A DNA stretch of 64,000 nucleotides from Enterobacter kobei (GTDB lineage Bacteria; Pseudomonadota; Gammaproteobacteria; Enterobacterales; Enterobacteriaceae), in the NCBI RefSeq assembly GCF_001729765.1, contig NZ_CP017181.1, forward strand, positions 3,162,001-3,226,000. Direction: 5' to 3'. Below, one piece after another: positions 1 through 8,611 of the stretch. The translations under genes and the position numbers were made by a program. How positions within the stretch are numbered: position 1 is the stretch's first letter; every line of letters begins with the position of its first letter. Below the pieces are notes generated by a model. It saw only the letters and a list, made by a program, of their open reading frames with translations. It did not search any database and was not told the origin of the DNA.

Positions 1-804
1 TACCTGGAGCAGGAAAGCGCACCAGCGATAATCCCAGTGAATGTGCCACTGTGTCATCACCGCCGGGAGGTTTATCAGCACGCCGAGCAGAACCAGCCCC
101 GCCCCGGTGCGACGATAATGACGCAGGCTGAACTCCCCTTTCAGCCACCCGGTGCGCATCAATGACGCCCCCATCAGCATCATCCCTGCCAGCTGCCAGC
201 CGTATTGCGCCCCCAGCGCAAGAAGGTTATCCCCCAGCATATCCGTCCGGTTGCTAATGGCTTCCGTACCGCCTTTTAGCTTCCAGAACTGCTCGTACTG
301 GAGGTTTGCAGCATCCGGGATCCAAGAACGGTTGGTCGCTTCGCCAGAGATCATCCCCAGCAGCAGCAGCACCCCAAGCCCCATGAGGTAGAGCATCACG
401 CCGGTGTTAAACAGGCTTTTCACGCTGTGCGCATCACGAATGAGACGCCAGCAGATAAGCCCGACTAACCCATATGCGAGAAGAATATCGCCGTCCCAGA
501 AGAACAGACCGTGGATAAAACCGAGGATCACCAGCAGGGTTAAGCGCGACTGGATCCAGCGGGTGCCGCGTTTAAGCAGAAGCTGTAGTCCTGCGCCAAA
601 CAGCAGGGCAAAGAGCGTGAGGAATTTAACCTGGGCAAACAGATCAAGGATTGCCCAGGTCCAGGCATCGCTTCGGGTGATATCGCCGTACCAGGCGGGA
701 TTGAGATAAGCGGCCTTCGGCAGACCGAAGGCGCTAATATTCAGCAGCAGGATACCCAGTATGGCGACGCCGCGAACAAAATCGAGCGTGACGTTTCGCT
801 CCAT
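1..804 (-). CDS. yeiB: YeiB, DUF418 inner-membrane protein (C-terminus cut by window edge)
   Basis: The first 268 residues of a polytopic membrane protein are visible; the family is about 385 aa, so roughly 117 C-terminal residues lie outside the window. The protein opens with MERNVTLDFVRGVAILGI, the RG(V/I)AILGI signature typical of DUF418/YeiB proteins, followed by hydrophobic helices. Its start lies 18 nt after the folE stop on the same strand, so it is probably cotranscribed with folE, as in E. coli. The biochemical function of YeiB is unknown; membrane acyltransfer-like roles have been suggested only by fold similarity. Confidence 0.9.
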   Translation of the reverse strand, partial: MERNVTLDFVRGVAILGILLLNISAFGLPKAAYLNPAWYGDITRSDAWTWAILDLFAQVKFLTLFALLFGAGLQLLLKRGTRWIQSRLTLLVILGFIHGLFFWDGDILLAYGLVGLICWRLIRDAHSVKSLFNTGVMLYLMGLGVLLLLGMISGEATNRSWIPDAANLQYEQFWKLKGGTEAISNRTDMLGDNLLALGAQYGWQLAGMMLMGASLMRTGWLKGEFSLRHYRRTGAGLVLLGVLINLPAVMTQWHIHWDYRWCAFLLQV

Positions 805-822
805 GGTCCCTGCCCTGTGAGA

Positions 823-1491
823 TTAGTTGTGGTGACGCACGGCGCGCAGGAACTCCTGGCGGGTGTTCTGGCTCGATTTAAACAGACCGCCCAGCGAAGT
901 GGTGGTGGTTGCACTGGTCGCATCACGTACGCCGCGGGCTTTCACGCAGTAGTGAACGGCATCGATGGAGACCGCCACGTTATTGGTGCCCAGCAGCGTT
1001 TGCAGGGCAATCAGGATCTGCTGCGTCAGACGTTCCTGAACCTGAGGACGCTGCGCGAAGAACTGCACAATACGGTTGATCTTCGACAGACCAATCACCG
1101 TATCTTTCGGAATGTAAGCCACGGTCGCTTTACCGTCGATAGTAACGAAGTGATGTTCGCAGGTGCTGGTCAGCGTGATATCACGTACCGTGACCATCTC
1201 GTCCACCTTCATCTTATTTTCAATAACGGTAATTTTCGGGAAGTTGGCGTAATCCAGGCCAGAGAAAATTTCGTCGACGTACATTTTCGCGATGCGCTTA
1301 GGCGTCTCCATCAGACTGTCATCGCTCAGATCGAGATTCAGCAGTTGCATGATCTCGGTCATATGCCCGGAAATCAGACTTTTACGGGTTTCATTGTCCA
1401 TATCCTCAACGGGCGGACGCAATGGCGTTTCGAGACCGCGCGCAAGCAGGGCTTCATGGACCAGGGCAGCTTCTTTACTGAGTGATGACAT
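823..1491 (-). CDS. folE: GTP cyclohydrolase I
   Basis: Converts GTP to 7,8-dihydroneopterin triphosphate, the first step of tetrahydrofolate synthesis, in the cytoplasm. The 222-residue product equals the E. coli length and carries the TCEHH zinc/active-site motif, the GLSKINRIV segment and the C-terminal region with [11 protein letters not shown]. An upstream in-frame ATG would add 26 unrelated residues; the start at 1491 is chosen because MSSLSKEA matches the family N-terminus and AGGAGAAG lies just upstream. yeiB follows 18 nt downstream. Confidence 0.97.
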   Translation of the reverse strand: MSSLSKEAALVHEALLARGLETPLRPPVEDMDNETRKSLISGHMTEIMQLLNLDLSDDSLMETPKRIAKMYVDEIFSGLDYANFPKITVIENKMKVDEMVTVRDITLTSTCEHHFVTIDGKATVAYIPKDTVIGLSKINRIVQFFAQRPQVQERLTQQILIALQTLLGTNNVAVSIDAVHYCVKARGVRDATSATTTTSLGGLFKSSQNTRQEFLRAVRHHN

Positions 1492-1593
1492 TTTCTTCTC
1501 CTGCAGGTGTGGCGTCTTTCGCCCTCGTTGTGGCAAAAGTATGCGCTCATTGTGCGTGAGGCGACGCACATAATCCAGTATTCACGACGATAA

Positions 1594-2742
1594 TTATTGC
1601 AATTGCTGTTGCCTTTCAGCGTGACGATTCCAGACCAGCGCGCCGCCGATGAACAACGCGACGCCCGCCAGCCCCAGCGCAGGCTCCAGCCGGTGGGTTA
1701 GCCAGGTCGATAACGCCGATGTCACCGGGCCAATCAACTGCCCGATGGCATACCCGGTGGTGAGCAGTCCCGCCATATAACGCGTGTGGTTCGGTGCCAG
1801 CTCTCGGCCGTATAAAAGAGAGAGCTGCACGGCGCAAAGGAACCCCCCACCTACCAGCAGCCCGCCCGTCAGCAAACCGCCGATGCCCGGCAGCAGCCAG
1901 GCCGCCAGGACACCCGCGCCCTGAAGCCACAGCACGATAGCCAGCCTGCGGTTAGCCGTGGAGATATGTCGCAAGGCAATGCTGAGCGCAATCCCCACCA
2001 CAGCGGCGAGACCAAAAATCGGCCAGACAAACTGGGCAAACAGGCTGCCGGGAAAGCGCACGGCGGCCATTTGCGATAAAAAGGTCGCCGGAAGGATATA
2101 GCCAAATCCCGCCAGGCTGTAGCTCCAGACCAGGCGCTTTAAATCCGCGGTCAGCCGCAACGGCTCAGGCGCAGTCCCCGGGCGATGAAGCTGGCCCGTA
2201 CGCGGCAGATAGCGTGCCACCAGCGCAATCAACACGAGCGCCAGCACGCCGTAGATCTGCCACGCCGCACCGGCCGAAAGGGATTTCGCCTGAATATAGA
2301 CCGCGAGCAGGCCGCTCAGGGCGATACCCGCGCCGGGGCCGGCGAACACCGCAGCACTGAGCCCCGGTTTACCCAGTTGCCCCAGCCGCTCGTTGGTCCA
2401 GGCGGCAATGAGTACCATTGACCAGCCACTCATGCAGCCGATCGCAAAGCGCAGCAGGCCATGTACGACGGCGTTATCCGCCGCCGCGGAGAGCAGCGTC
2501 AATGCAACCGCACCCGTAATGCCGAGCCAGAGCCGCGTTTCAACAAAGCGGTGCGCGCGCATGGCATCCCATGCTCCCACCAGATAGCCAAGATAATTCA
2601 TCGCCGCCACCAGGCCTGCGCTGGTGAGCGTGAGTTGCCCGGCGGCAATCATCAGCGGTACCTGAGGCGTAAAGGCAAAGCGCCCTATCCCCATCGCCAC
2701 CACCAGAACGACAAACCCACTAAGCGCAATACGCAGCGCCAT
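1594..2742 (-). CDS. MFS transporter, YbfB/YjiJ family
   Basis: A 382-residue, strongly hydrophobic protein with about 12 predicted membrane segments and the family N-terminus (GFVVLVVAMGIGRFAFTPQVP). The FAGPGAGIALSG motif is typical of the YbfB/YjiJ branch of the major facilitator superfamily, whose substrates are unknown. The start ATG at 2742 has GGAG six bases upstream. It is divergent from fghA and separated from it by 138 bp. In E. coli K-12 folE and yeiG are neighbours without this gene, so it is a lineage-specific insertion or a loss in E. coli. Confidence 0.88.
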   Translation of the reverse strand: MALRIALSGFVVLVVAMGIGRFAFTPQVPLMIAAGQLTLTSAGLVAAMNYLGYLVGAWDAMRAHRFVETRLWLGITGAVALTLLSAAADNAVVHGLLRFAIGCMSGWSMVLIAAWTNERLGQLGKPGLSAAVFAGPGAGIALSGLLAVYIQAKSLSAGAAWQIYGVLALVLIALVARYLPRTGQLHRPGTAPEPLRLTADLKRLVWSYSLAGFGYILPATFLSQMAAVRFPGSLFAQFVWPIFGLAAVVGIALSIALRHISTANRRLAIVLWLQGAGVLAAWLLPGIGGLLTGGLLVGGGFLCAVQLSLLYGRELAPNHTRYMAGLLTTGYAIGQLIGPVTSALSTWLTHRLEPALGLAGVALFIGGALVWNRHAERQQQLQ

Positions 2743-2847
2743 GACCGCTCCAATTGTTAAAGAAAAGTAAATTTATGATGCAGCATCTTGCCGTTCCGCG
2801 AAAGTGAAAGTTGCTCACAGGTAAATGAAAACGCTGTATTATGATGC

Positions 2848-2869
2848 TAATGAATAGCTATTCTCATTA
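2848..2869. promoter_or_regulatory. Palindrome upstream of fghA, possible operator (Fur-like appearance)
   Basis: A perfect 12-bp palindrome GAATAGCTATTC sits inside a longer dyad running from TAATGA to TCATTA, directly before the AAGGAG ribosome site of fghA. It resembles Fur boxes in its outer TAATGA/TCATTA halves but the spacing is one base off the 7-1-7 consensus. It could equally be an operator of another regulator. Confidence 0.3.
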
Positions 2870-2880
2870 AGGAGCCTTGC

Positions 2881-3708
2881 ATGGAACTGCTCGAAGAGCA
2901 CCGTTGTTTTGAAGGTCGACAGCAGCGCTGGCGGCACGACTCCACCACGCTGAACTGCGCCATGACGTTCAGTATTTTCCTGCCTCCGGCAGAGAATCCG
3001 CCTGTTCTGTTCTGGCTTTCTGGCCTGACCTGCAACGACGAAAACTTCACAACCAAAGCCGGTGCGCAGCGTATTGCGGCCGAGCTGGGTATCGCGCTGG
3101 TGATGCCCGATACCAGCCCCCGTGGGGACGATGTGGCGGATGATGCAGGATACGACCAGGGTAAAGGCGCCGGGTTTTACCTGAATGCGACCGAGCAGCC
3201 GTGGGCGAGTCATTATCGTATGTATGACTACATCCGTGACGAGCTGCCTGCGCTGATTCAGGCCGAATTCGCGGTAAACGATCGCTGCGCCATCAGCGGA
3301 CATTCCATGGGCGGACACGGGGCGCTAATCATGGCGCTGAAAAACCCCGGGAAATATACCAGCGTCTCTGCGTTCGCGCCGATTGTTAACCCAACGCAGG
3401 TACCGTGGGGACAAAAAGCCTTCACCCACTATCTGGGCAAAGATGAAACGAAATGGCAGGAATGGGACAGCTGTGCGCTGATGCTGGCGAGCGACTCAGC
3501 AAATGCGATCCCGATGCTTATCGATCAGGGCGATGCGGATCAGTTCCTCGCCGGGCAACTCCAGCCCGCCGTTTTAGCTGAAGCGGCACGCCAGAAGGAC
3601 TGGCCGCTCACGCTGCGCATTCAGCCAGGATATGACCACAGCTATTACTTTATGGCCTCCTTTATTGAGGATCATCTCCGCTTCCACGCGGCGCATTTGT
3701 TCGCGTAA
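2881..3708 (+). CDS. fghA: S-formylglutathione hydrolase (YeiG/FghA)
   Basis: Hydrolyses S-formylglutathione to formate and glutathione, the last step of glutathione-dependent formaldehyde detoxification in the cytoplasm. The 275-residue esterase D-type alpha/beta hydrolase shows the nucleophile elbow GHSMGG with Ser142, the acid region IDQGDADQF near residues 214-222 and the catalytic His253 in YDHSYYF. The N-terminal [11 protein letters not shown] motif is also typical. AAGGAG lies 6 bases before the ATG. The gene stands alone, with a hairpin downstream. Confidence 0.96.
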   Translation: MELLEEHRCFEGRQQRWRHDSTTLNCAMTFSIFLPPAENPPVLFWLSGLTCNDENFTTKAGAQRIAAELGIALVMPDTSPRGDDVADDAGYDQGKGAGFYLNATEQPWASHYRMYDYIRDELPALIQAEFAVNDRCAISGHSMGGHGALIMALKNPGKYTSVSAFAPIVNPTQVPWGQKAFTHYLGKDETKWQEWDSCALMLASDSANAIPMLIDQGDADQFLAGQLQPAVLAEAARQKDWPLTLRIQPGYDHSYYFMASFIEDHLRFHAAHLFA

Positions 3709-3720
3709 TTTTCGCTATTT

Positions 3721-3750
3721 GCCCGATAGCCTCTCGCCTGTCGGGCTTTT
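3721..3750 (+). terminator. Probable fghA terminator
   Basis: GCCCGA and TCGGGC arms about 14 bases apart, followed by a short T-rich run, 12 bases after the fghA stop codon. The long loop makes it a weak hairpin. Confidence 0.5.
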
Positions 3751-3810
3751 ACCCTTATTGACATAATCCTATCCGCTTGAATCCAGGCTATTTTCTTGCC
3801 AACACATCAA

Positions 3811-3839
3811 ACACAAATGATTTCAATTATCATTTGTGT
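3811..3839. promoter_or_regulatory. Fur box of the catecholate receptor gene
   Basis: A perfect inverted repeat with 11-bp arms (ACACAAATGAT / ATCATTTGTGT) and a 7-nt centre. The core AAATGAT...ATCATTT fits the Fur-box pattern. Its right end touches the -35 hexamer of the promoter at 3839-3866, the position expected for iron-dependent repression. Confidence 0.8.
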
Positions 3840-3866
3840 TTACAATTATACATTCTTTTGTACAAT
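3839..3866 (+). promoter_or_regulatory. Sigma-70 promoter of the TonB-dependent receptor gene
   Basis: TTTACA at 3839-3844 and TACAAT at 3861-3866 with a 16-nt spacer. It predicts a 5' leader of about 95 nt before the chosen start at 3968. Confidence 0.6.
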
Positions 3867-3967
3867 TCCAGACTCTTCTCCATCACAAAGAGTTCTTACA
3901 AGACAAATACATACAGTTCTCAGGGTTATCCCGATGGAGTTTTTTTCTTTTTATATGGAATGTACAA

Positions 3968-5953
3968 ATGACAATACCACGCGTTAAATTGCTGGCCGCT
4001 GCCATTGGCGCCGCCACACTTTCCTCCTTCGTTCACGCAGCCGATCAGGACACCGTTGTCGTCACTGCGACGGGTTTTGAACAAAAAATCCAGAATGCCC
4101 CCGCCTCCATCTCGGTGATTTCAAAACAGCAGATTGAAGATAAAGCCTACCGTGATGTCACCGATGCCCTGAAAGACGTCCCGGGCGTCGTCGTTACTGG
4201 CGGCGGGAGCAGCAGTGATATCAGTATTCGCGGCATGGCGTCGCAGTACACGCTGTTCCTGGTGAACGGCAAACGCGTGAGTACGCGCAGTACCCGCCCA
4301 AACAGCGACAACTCGGGCATTGAACAAGGCTGGCTGCCGCCGCTGGAGTCCATTGAGCGTATCGAGGTTATCCGTGGCCCGATGTCCTCACTTTACGGCT
4401 CTGATGCAATGGGTGGAGTCATCAACGTCATTACCAAAAAAGTGTCGAACACCAAAGCCTGGACAGGTTCGTTGCATGGCGATGCAACCTTCCAGGAAAA
4501 CAATGATTCCGGTGATATCTTTCAGACCAACGCCTACGCTTCAGGTCCCCTGATTGACGGGCTGCTTGGCGCAAAAGTGACGGGGCTTTTGTCACGCCGC
4601 GCAGAAGATAAGATTGTGAACGGGTATAACGAGCAGAAAATGCGTAACGGCGGTATTACGTTGAATTTCACGCCGGACGAGCAAAATGATTTCGACCTCG
4701 ACTTTACCCGTGAACTTCAGGACAGAAACAGCACGCCGGGGATGTCGAAAGCGACGGAAACCTGCCGTGGAACGACCTGTACACCAAATACCAAAAGCGA
4801 AACCCGCTATGAACATACCACCTACTCATTAACCCACAGCGGTTATTACGACGACTTCAATACCACCAGCTATATCCAACAGGAAGAGACGAATAACCCG
4901 GATCGTGAAATGCGCTCGTACAACACCACCTTCAACAACCAGAACCAGATCTTCCTCGCCGATCATACCCTGACTCTCGGCGGGCAATATCGCTATGAGA
5001 AACTGCGCGACAACGGCAATCAGCTGGAGGCTGCCGATGGCCTGAACAAACTGACACGCTGGAGTTGGGCACTGTTTGCCGAAGATGAATGGGCAATGAC
5101 GGAAAGCTTTACGTTAACCGGCGGCCTGCGCATGGACAAAGACCAAAACTATGGTACTAACTGGACGCCACGTGGTTACGGTGTATGGCACCTCGCCGAC
5201 CAGTGGACATTAAAAGGCGGGGTTTCTGCGGGCTACCGTGCACCGGACCTGCGTCAGTCGTCTGCCAGCTGGGGGCAGGTAACGGGTGGTGGCCGTCTTG
5301 ACGGTATCATCGTTGGCAACCCGGACCTGAAACCAGAGAAGAGTCTGAGTGAAGAGATCGCCCTGCTCTGGGATAATAACGACAATCTTAATGCCGGTGT
5401 GACGCTGTTCAATACCGACTTCAAAGACAAAATTACTGAAGTTCGCCGCTGTAACAGCAGTTCCGATCCCGCCTGTACGATTGGCGATCACAGCTATGAT
5501 TTCGTGAGCGACCGCGTCAACGTGGACAAAGCCAACATGCGCGGCGTGGAGTCTACCTTCGGCTGGAAAATCACGCGCGATGTGAACTGGACTGCCAACT
5601 ACACTTATACGGAATCCGAGCAGAAGAGCGGCCAGTTCTCCGGTAAGCCGTTGAACAAAATGCCAAAACATATGTTCAATACCACCCTGGACTGGCAGGC
5701 GACACCAGACGTCGGCTTCTGGAGTCGTCTGAACCTGCGCGGTAAAACGTCTGAGTATCTGAGCCGTACATCAATGTCCCAGGGTACACCGTCCTATACC
5801 CAGGTGGATGTGGGTCTGCGCTACAACGCGAACAAAAACCTGCTTGTGACTGCCGGTGTGTATAACGTGCTCGATAAGCAAATTGATTACGATACGTATG
5901 ACACCGTGCTTGATGGACGTCGTTATACCGTGGGCATGACTTACAGCTTCTAA
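3968..5953 (+). CDS. TonB-dependent catecholate siderophore receptor, IrgA-like, in the cirA locus
   Basis: Outer-membrane TonB-gated receptor, 661 residues. Signal peptide at residues 1-24 (cleavage after FVHA), TonB box DTVVVTA near residue 29, then the plug (DALKDVPGVVVTGGG, SIRGM, IERIEVIRGPMSSLYGSDA) and a 22-strand barrel ending in the C-terminal aromatic TYSF. The position between fghA and lysP is that of cirA in E. coli. However, stretches such as YRDVTDALK, the RPNSD segment and GIEQGWLPPL are closer to my recollection of Vibrio IrgA than of E. coli CirA, so substrate specificity may be enterobactin-like. An upstream in-frame ATG would add 44 residues without a signal peptide at the N-terminus. 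Regulated by the Fur box just upstream. Confidence 0.88.
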   Translation: MTIPRVKLLAAAIGAATLSSFVHAADQDTVVVTATGFEQKIQNAPASISVISKQQIEDKAYRDVTDALKDVPGVVVTGGGSSSDISIRGMASQYTLFLVNGKRVSTRSTRPNSDNSGIEQGWLPPLESIERIEVIRGPMSSLYGSDAMGGVINVITKKVSNTKAWTGSLHGDATFQENNDSGDIFQTNAYASGPLIDGLLGAKVTGLLSRRAEDKIVNGYNEQKMRNGGITLNFTPDEQNDFDLDFTRELQDRNSTPGMSKATETCRGTTCTPNTKSETRYEHTTYSLTHSGYYDDFNTTSYIQQEETNNPDREMRSYNTTFNNQNQIFLADHTLTLGGQYRYEKLRDNGNQLEAADGLNKLTRWSWALFAEDEWAMTESFTLTGGLRMDKDQNYGTNWTPRGYGVWHLADQWTLKGGVSAGYRAPDLRQSSASWGQVTGGGRLDGIIVGNPDLKPEKSLSEEIALLWDNNDNLNAGVTLFNTDFKDKITEVRRCNSSSDPACTIGDHSYDFVSDRVNVDKANMRGVESTFGWKITRDVNWTANYTYTESEQKSGQFSGKPLNKMPKHMFNTTLDWQATPDVGFWSRLNLRGKTSEYLSRTSMSQGTPSYTQVDVGLRYNANKNLLVTAGVYNVLDKQIDYDTYDTVLDGRRYTVGMTYSF

Positions 5954-5961
5954 CCGCCCCA

Positions 5962-5989
5962 TAAAAAAGCCCGCTCGAATGAGCGGGCT
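5962..5989 (-). terminator. lysP terminator, possibly bidirectional
   Basis: Perfect 9-bp stem AGCCCGCTC/GAGCGGGCT with a 4-nt loop. On the minus strand it is followed by a T run (5963-5968 complement), 19 bases after the lysP stop. There is no T run on the plus strand, so it mainly serves lysP. Confidence 0.8.
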
Positions 5990-6007
5990 GAAAGAGAGGA
6001 ATTGCGG

Positions 6008-7477
6008 TTATTGTTTAAATCGTTCCGGGAATTCCATTTCACTGTAGCGAACGAAGTGTGTTCCTTTCGTCAGTTTGTAACCAAACCAGATGATCAGGAA
6101 CAGCGGAATACCAATGTAGGTTGCCGTGACGGCGCCCCAGTCGATAGTATCCGCGAGGAACGCTTCATAGTTCTGGCCCAGCGTAATAATCAGACACAGA
6201 ATGAAGGCGAAAATTGGCCCCAGCGGGAAGAACCCTGAGCGATACGGCAGGTCGTTCAGATCATGACCTTGCATTACGTAACCGCGACGGAAGCGATAGT
6301 GGCTGATGGCAATGCCCAGCCAGGCGATAAAGCCCGTCATCCCGGAGGTGTTAAGCAGCCACAGGTAAACCGTCTGGTTGCCGAACATGGAGGTCAGGAA
6401 GCACAGACCGGCAATCACCGTGGTGGCGTACAGAGCGTTACGTGGCACACCACCGCGAGACAGTTTAGCGAAGATGCGCGGCGCTTTACCGTCGCAGGCC
6501 AGGGTGTAAAGCATACGGGTGGACGCGTACATACCGGAGTTACCCGCTGACAGCACTGCCGTCAGGATCACCGCATTCATTACCGCCGCCGCAGAGAGCA
6601 GTCCCGCGTGCTGGAAGACCAGAGTGAACGGGCTGACGCTGATGTCTTTCACATCGTTACGCAACAGGCTTGGATCGGTATACGGAATGATCAGGCTGAT
6701 AATCAGGATCGCGAACACGTAGAACAGCAGGATACGCCAGAAGACCTGACGCACCGCGCGAGGAATGTTCTTCTCCGGATTTTCAGATTCACCGGCCGCA
6801 ATGCCAATCAGCTCAGTGCCCTGGAAAGAGAAGCCGACAATCATCGCCACGCCAATCATGGCCGAGAACCCACCGGCAAACGGCGCATCGCCTATTGTCC
6901 AGTTGCTCCAGCCCGCAGGCTCTGCCCCTTTGAAAATACCAACGATCATCGCCACACCGACGACGATAAAGATGATGACGGTTGCCACTTTGATCAAAGA
7001 GAACCAGTATTCCGCTTCACCAAACCCGCGTACGGAGATGTAGTTCAGCAGGAAAATGACGACCAGGAACAACGCGCTCCAGATCCAGCCCGGCGTGTCC
7101 GGGAACCACCAGGTCATCACCAGCTGTGCGGCGACGAGGTCAACGGCGATGGTAACAGCCCAGTTGTACCAGTAGTTCCAGCCCAGCGCGAAGCCGAAGC
7201 CTTCTTCCACGTATTTTTGTCCGTAGGTCGAAAACGAACCGGATACCGGCATGTATGCCGCCAGTTCACCCAGGCTGGTCATCAGGAAGTAGACCATCAG
7301 GCCAATCAGGATATAAGAGAATAATGCCCCACCCGGGCCAGCTGCCGAAATCGTTGCGCCAGAGGCAACGAAAAGACCTGTACCGATGGAGCCGCCAATG
7401 GCGATCATCGTCAGGTGACGCGCCTTGAGTTCACGACGTAGCGTGGGCGCTTCTGTGGTTTTAGTTTCTGAAACCAT
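6008..7477 (-). CDS. lysP: Lysine-specific permease
   Basis: Inner-membrane lysine/proton symporter of the amino acid-polyamine-organocation family and, in E. coli, co-sensor of lysine for CadC. The 489-residue product equals the E. coli length and has about 12 membrane segments; the family signature GGSIGTGLFVASG lies near the N-terminus. The start MVSETK at 7477 matches E. coli; an in-frame ATG seven codons upstream is not needed. The gene is monocistronic, convergent with the receptor gene and ending in a strong hairpin. Confidence 0.97.
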   Translation of the reverse strand: MVSETKTTEAPTLRRELKARHLTMIAIGGSIGTGLFVASGATISAAGPGGALFSYILIGLMVYFLMTSLGELAAYMPVSGSFSTYGQKYVEEGFGFALGWNYWYNWAVTIAVDLVAAQLVMTWWFPDTPGWIWSALFLVVIFLLNYISVRGFGEAEYWFSLIKVATVIIFIVVGVAMIVGIFKGAEPAGWSNWTIGDAPFAGGFSAMIGVAMIVGFSFQGTELIGIAAGESENPEKNIPRAVRQVFWRILLFYVFAILIISLIIPYTDPSLLRNDVKDISVSPFTLVFQHAGLLSAAAVMNAVILTAVLSAGNSGMYASTRMLYTLACDGKAPRIFAKLSRGGVPRNALYATTVIAGLCFLTSMFGNQTVYLWLLNTSGMTGFIAWLGIAISHYRFRRGYVMQGHDLNDLPYRSGFFPLGPIFAFILCLIITLGQNYEAFLADTIDWGAVTATYIGIPLFLIIWFGYKLTKGTHFVRYSEMEFPERFKQ

Positions 7478-7606
7478 GTGAAAATGCTGTCCATTCAATA
7501 AATGAGGCGCGATTGTAGCAGACGATCGGCGTTCCTTCCGGCAGAAATACTCAGTTATAAGAGAGCTTCATGACGCGGCCAGGATTATAAGTAAAGCATC
7601 ATTTTT

Positions 7607-7642
7607 CCCTCCCCCTTTTGGGGAGAGGGCCAGGATGAGGGG
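7607..7642. repeat. GC-rich palindromic repeat (CCCTCTCCC family) behind yeiE
   Basis: Imperfect palindrome CCCTCCCCC..GGGAGAGGG followed by a GATGAGGG tail, beginning about five bases after the yeiE stop codon. A second copy with the same layout occurs at 52579-52614 behind yojI. Both copies read in the same orientation relative to the gene they follow. Confidence 0.7.
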
Positions 7643-7647
7643 CAATT

Positions 7648-8520
7648 TCACATCTCGCAATAGCGCAGAAAACGCTGCAGCGAACTGGAAAGGTGTTTCT
7701 GACGATGATGGATGCACCACAGCGTGCGCACCAGTTTCGGCAATGGAACAGGAATTTCCACCAGCGATCCCGTCTCAAGCTGTTCGGCAATCACGCGTCG
7801 GGAAAGGCAGCTGATACCCAGTCCATGACGCACCGCATGCTTAATCGCCTCCGAGTTCCCCAGCTCCATTCCCAGCTGGAAATGCGGCAAATGAGACAGC
7901 AGCAGGTAATCGACAATTTCACGCGTGCCGGAACCCTGCTCGCGCAGGATCCACTGAGCCTGCGCCAGGCGCTCCAGCGTCACCTCGCCCTGTAATAAAG
8001 AAGAGGCCGGGGAGGCAAACACCACCAGCTCGTCTTCCAGCCAGGGCTCAGCGATGATATCGACGTTGTGGCACGGACCTTCAATGAGACCGATGTCCAC
8101 GCGAAAATCGATCACCGCGTTGATGACGTCCTGGCTGTTACCCACGCTCATCTCCAGCGGCAACGAGGGAAAATCCCGGCGATAGCGGGCAATCACTTCC
8201 GGCAGGATGTAGTTACCGATGGTACTGCTGGCAAAAACGCGGATCGCGCCGTTGTCTTCGCGGAACAGCTGTTCAATTTCGATAGCCTGCTCCAGCAGAG
8301 CCAGCGCGCGCGGGTAAAGCAGGCGGCCATGCTCATTGACCACCAGACGCTTCCCTACCCTGTCGAAAAGCTGAACGCCTAACTGTCCTTCAAGATCGGT
8401 CAACGCCGCGCTAACGGCAGACTGAGAGAGCGCCAGCATTTGTGACGCCTGAGTCGTAGAGCCGCTCTTCAGCACTTCGGCAAACACTTCCAGCTGACGC
8501 AATGTAATGTGCATGGTCAC
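7648..8520 (-). CDS. yeiE: LysR-type regulator YeiE
   Basis: 290 residues with an N-terminal winged helix-turn-helix (about residues 5-62; [20 protein letters not shown], then [17 protein letters not shown]) and a type 2 periplasmic-binding-like effector domain. Divergently transcribed from yeiH across 91 bp containing a perfect 10-bp-arm palindrome, the usual arrangement for a LysR regulator controlling its neighbour. YeiE has been reported as a sulfite-responsive regulator in Cronobacter; whether that holds here is inference. MTM is the chosen start; the third codon is an alternative. Confidence 0.93.
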   Translation of the reverse strand: MTMHITLRQLEVFAEVLKSGSTTQASQMLALSQSAVSAALTDLEGQLGVQLFDRVGKRLVVNEHGRLLYPRALALLEQAIEIEQLFREDNGAIRVFASSTIGNYILPEVIARYRRDFPSLPLEMSVGNSQDVINAVIDFRVDIGLIEGPCHNVDIIAEPWLEDELVVFASPASSLLQGEVTLERLAQAQWILREQGSGTREIVDYLLLSHLPHFQLGMELGNSEAIKHAVRHGLGISCLSRRVIAEQLETGSLVEIPVPLPKLVRTLWCIHHRQKHLSSSLQRFLRYCEM

Positions 8521-8535
8521 TTACCACTTATATAG

Positions 8536-8559
8536 ATTGATTATAAGTATATAATCAAT
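8536..8559. promoter_or_regulatory. Candidate YeiE operator in the yeiE/yeiH intergenic region
   Basis: Perfect inverted repeat ATTGATTATA-agta-TATAATCAAT, 10-bp arms around 4 nt. It contains T-N11-A spacing typical of LysR-type boxes and lies midway between the divergent starts. Confidence 0.6.
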
Positions 8560-8611
8560 TTTATTTTTAAGCCAGATCGCCCTAACCTTTAGCCAGACAA
8601 AGGAGAAGGTT

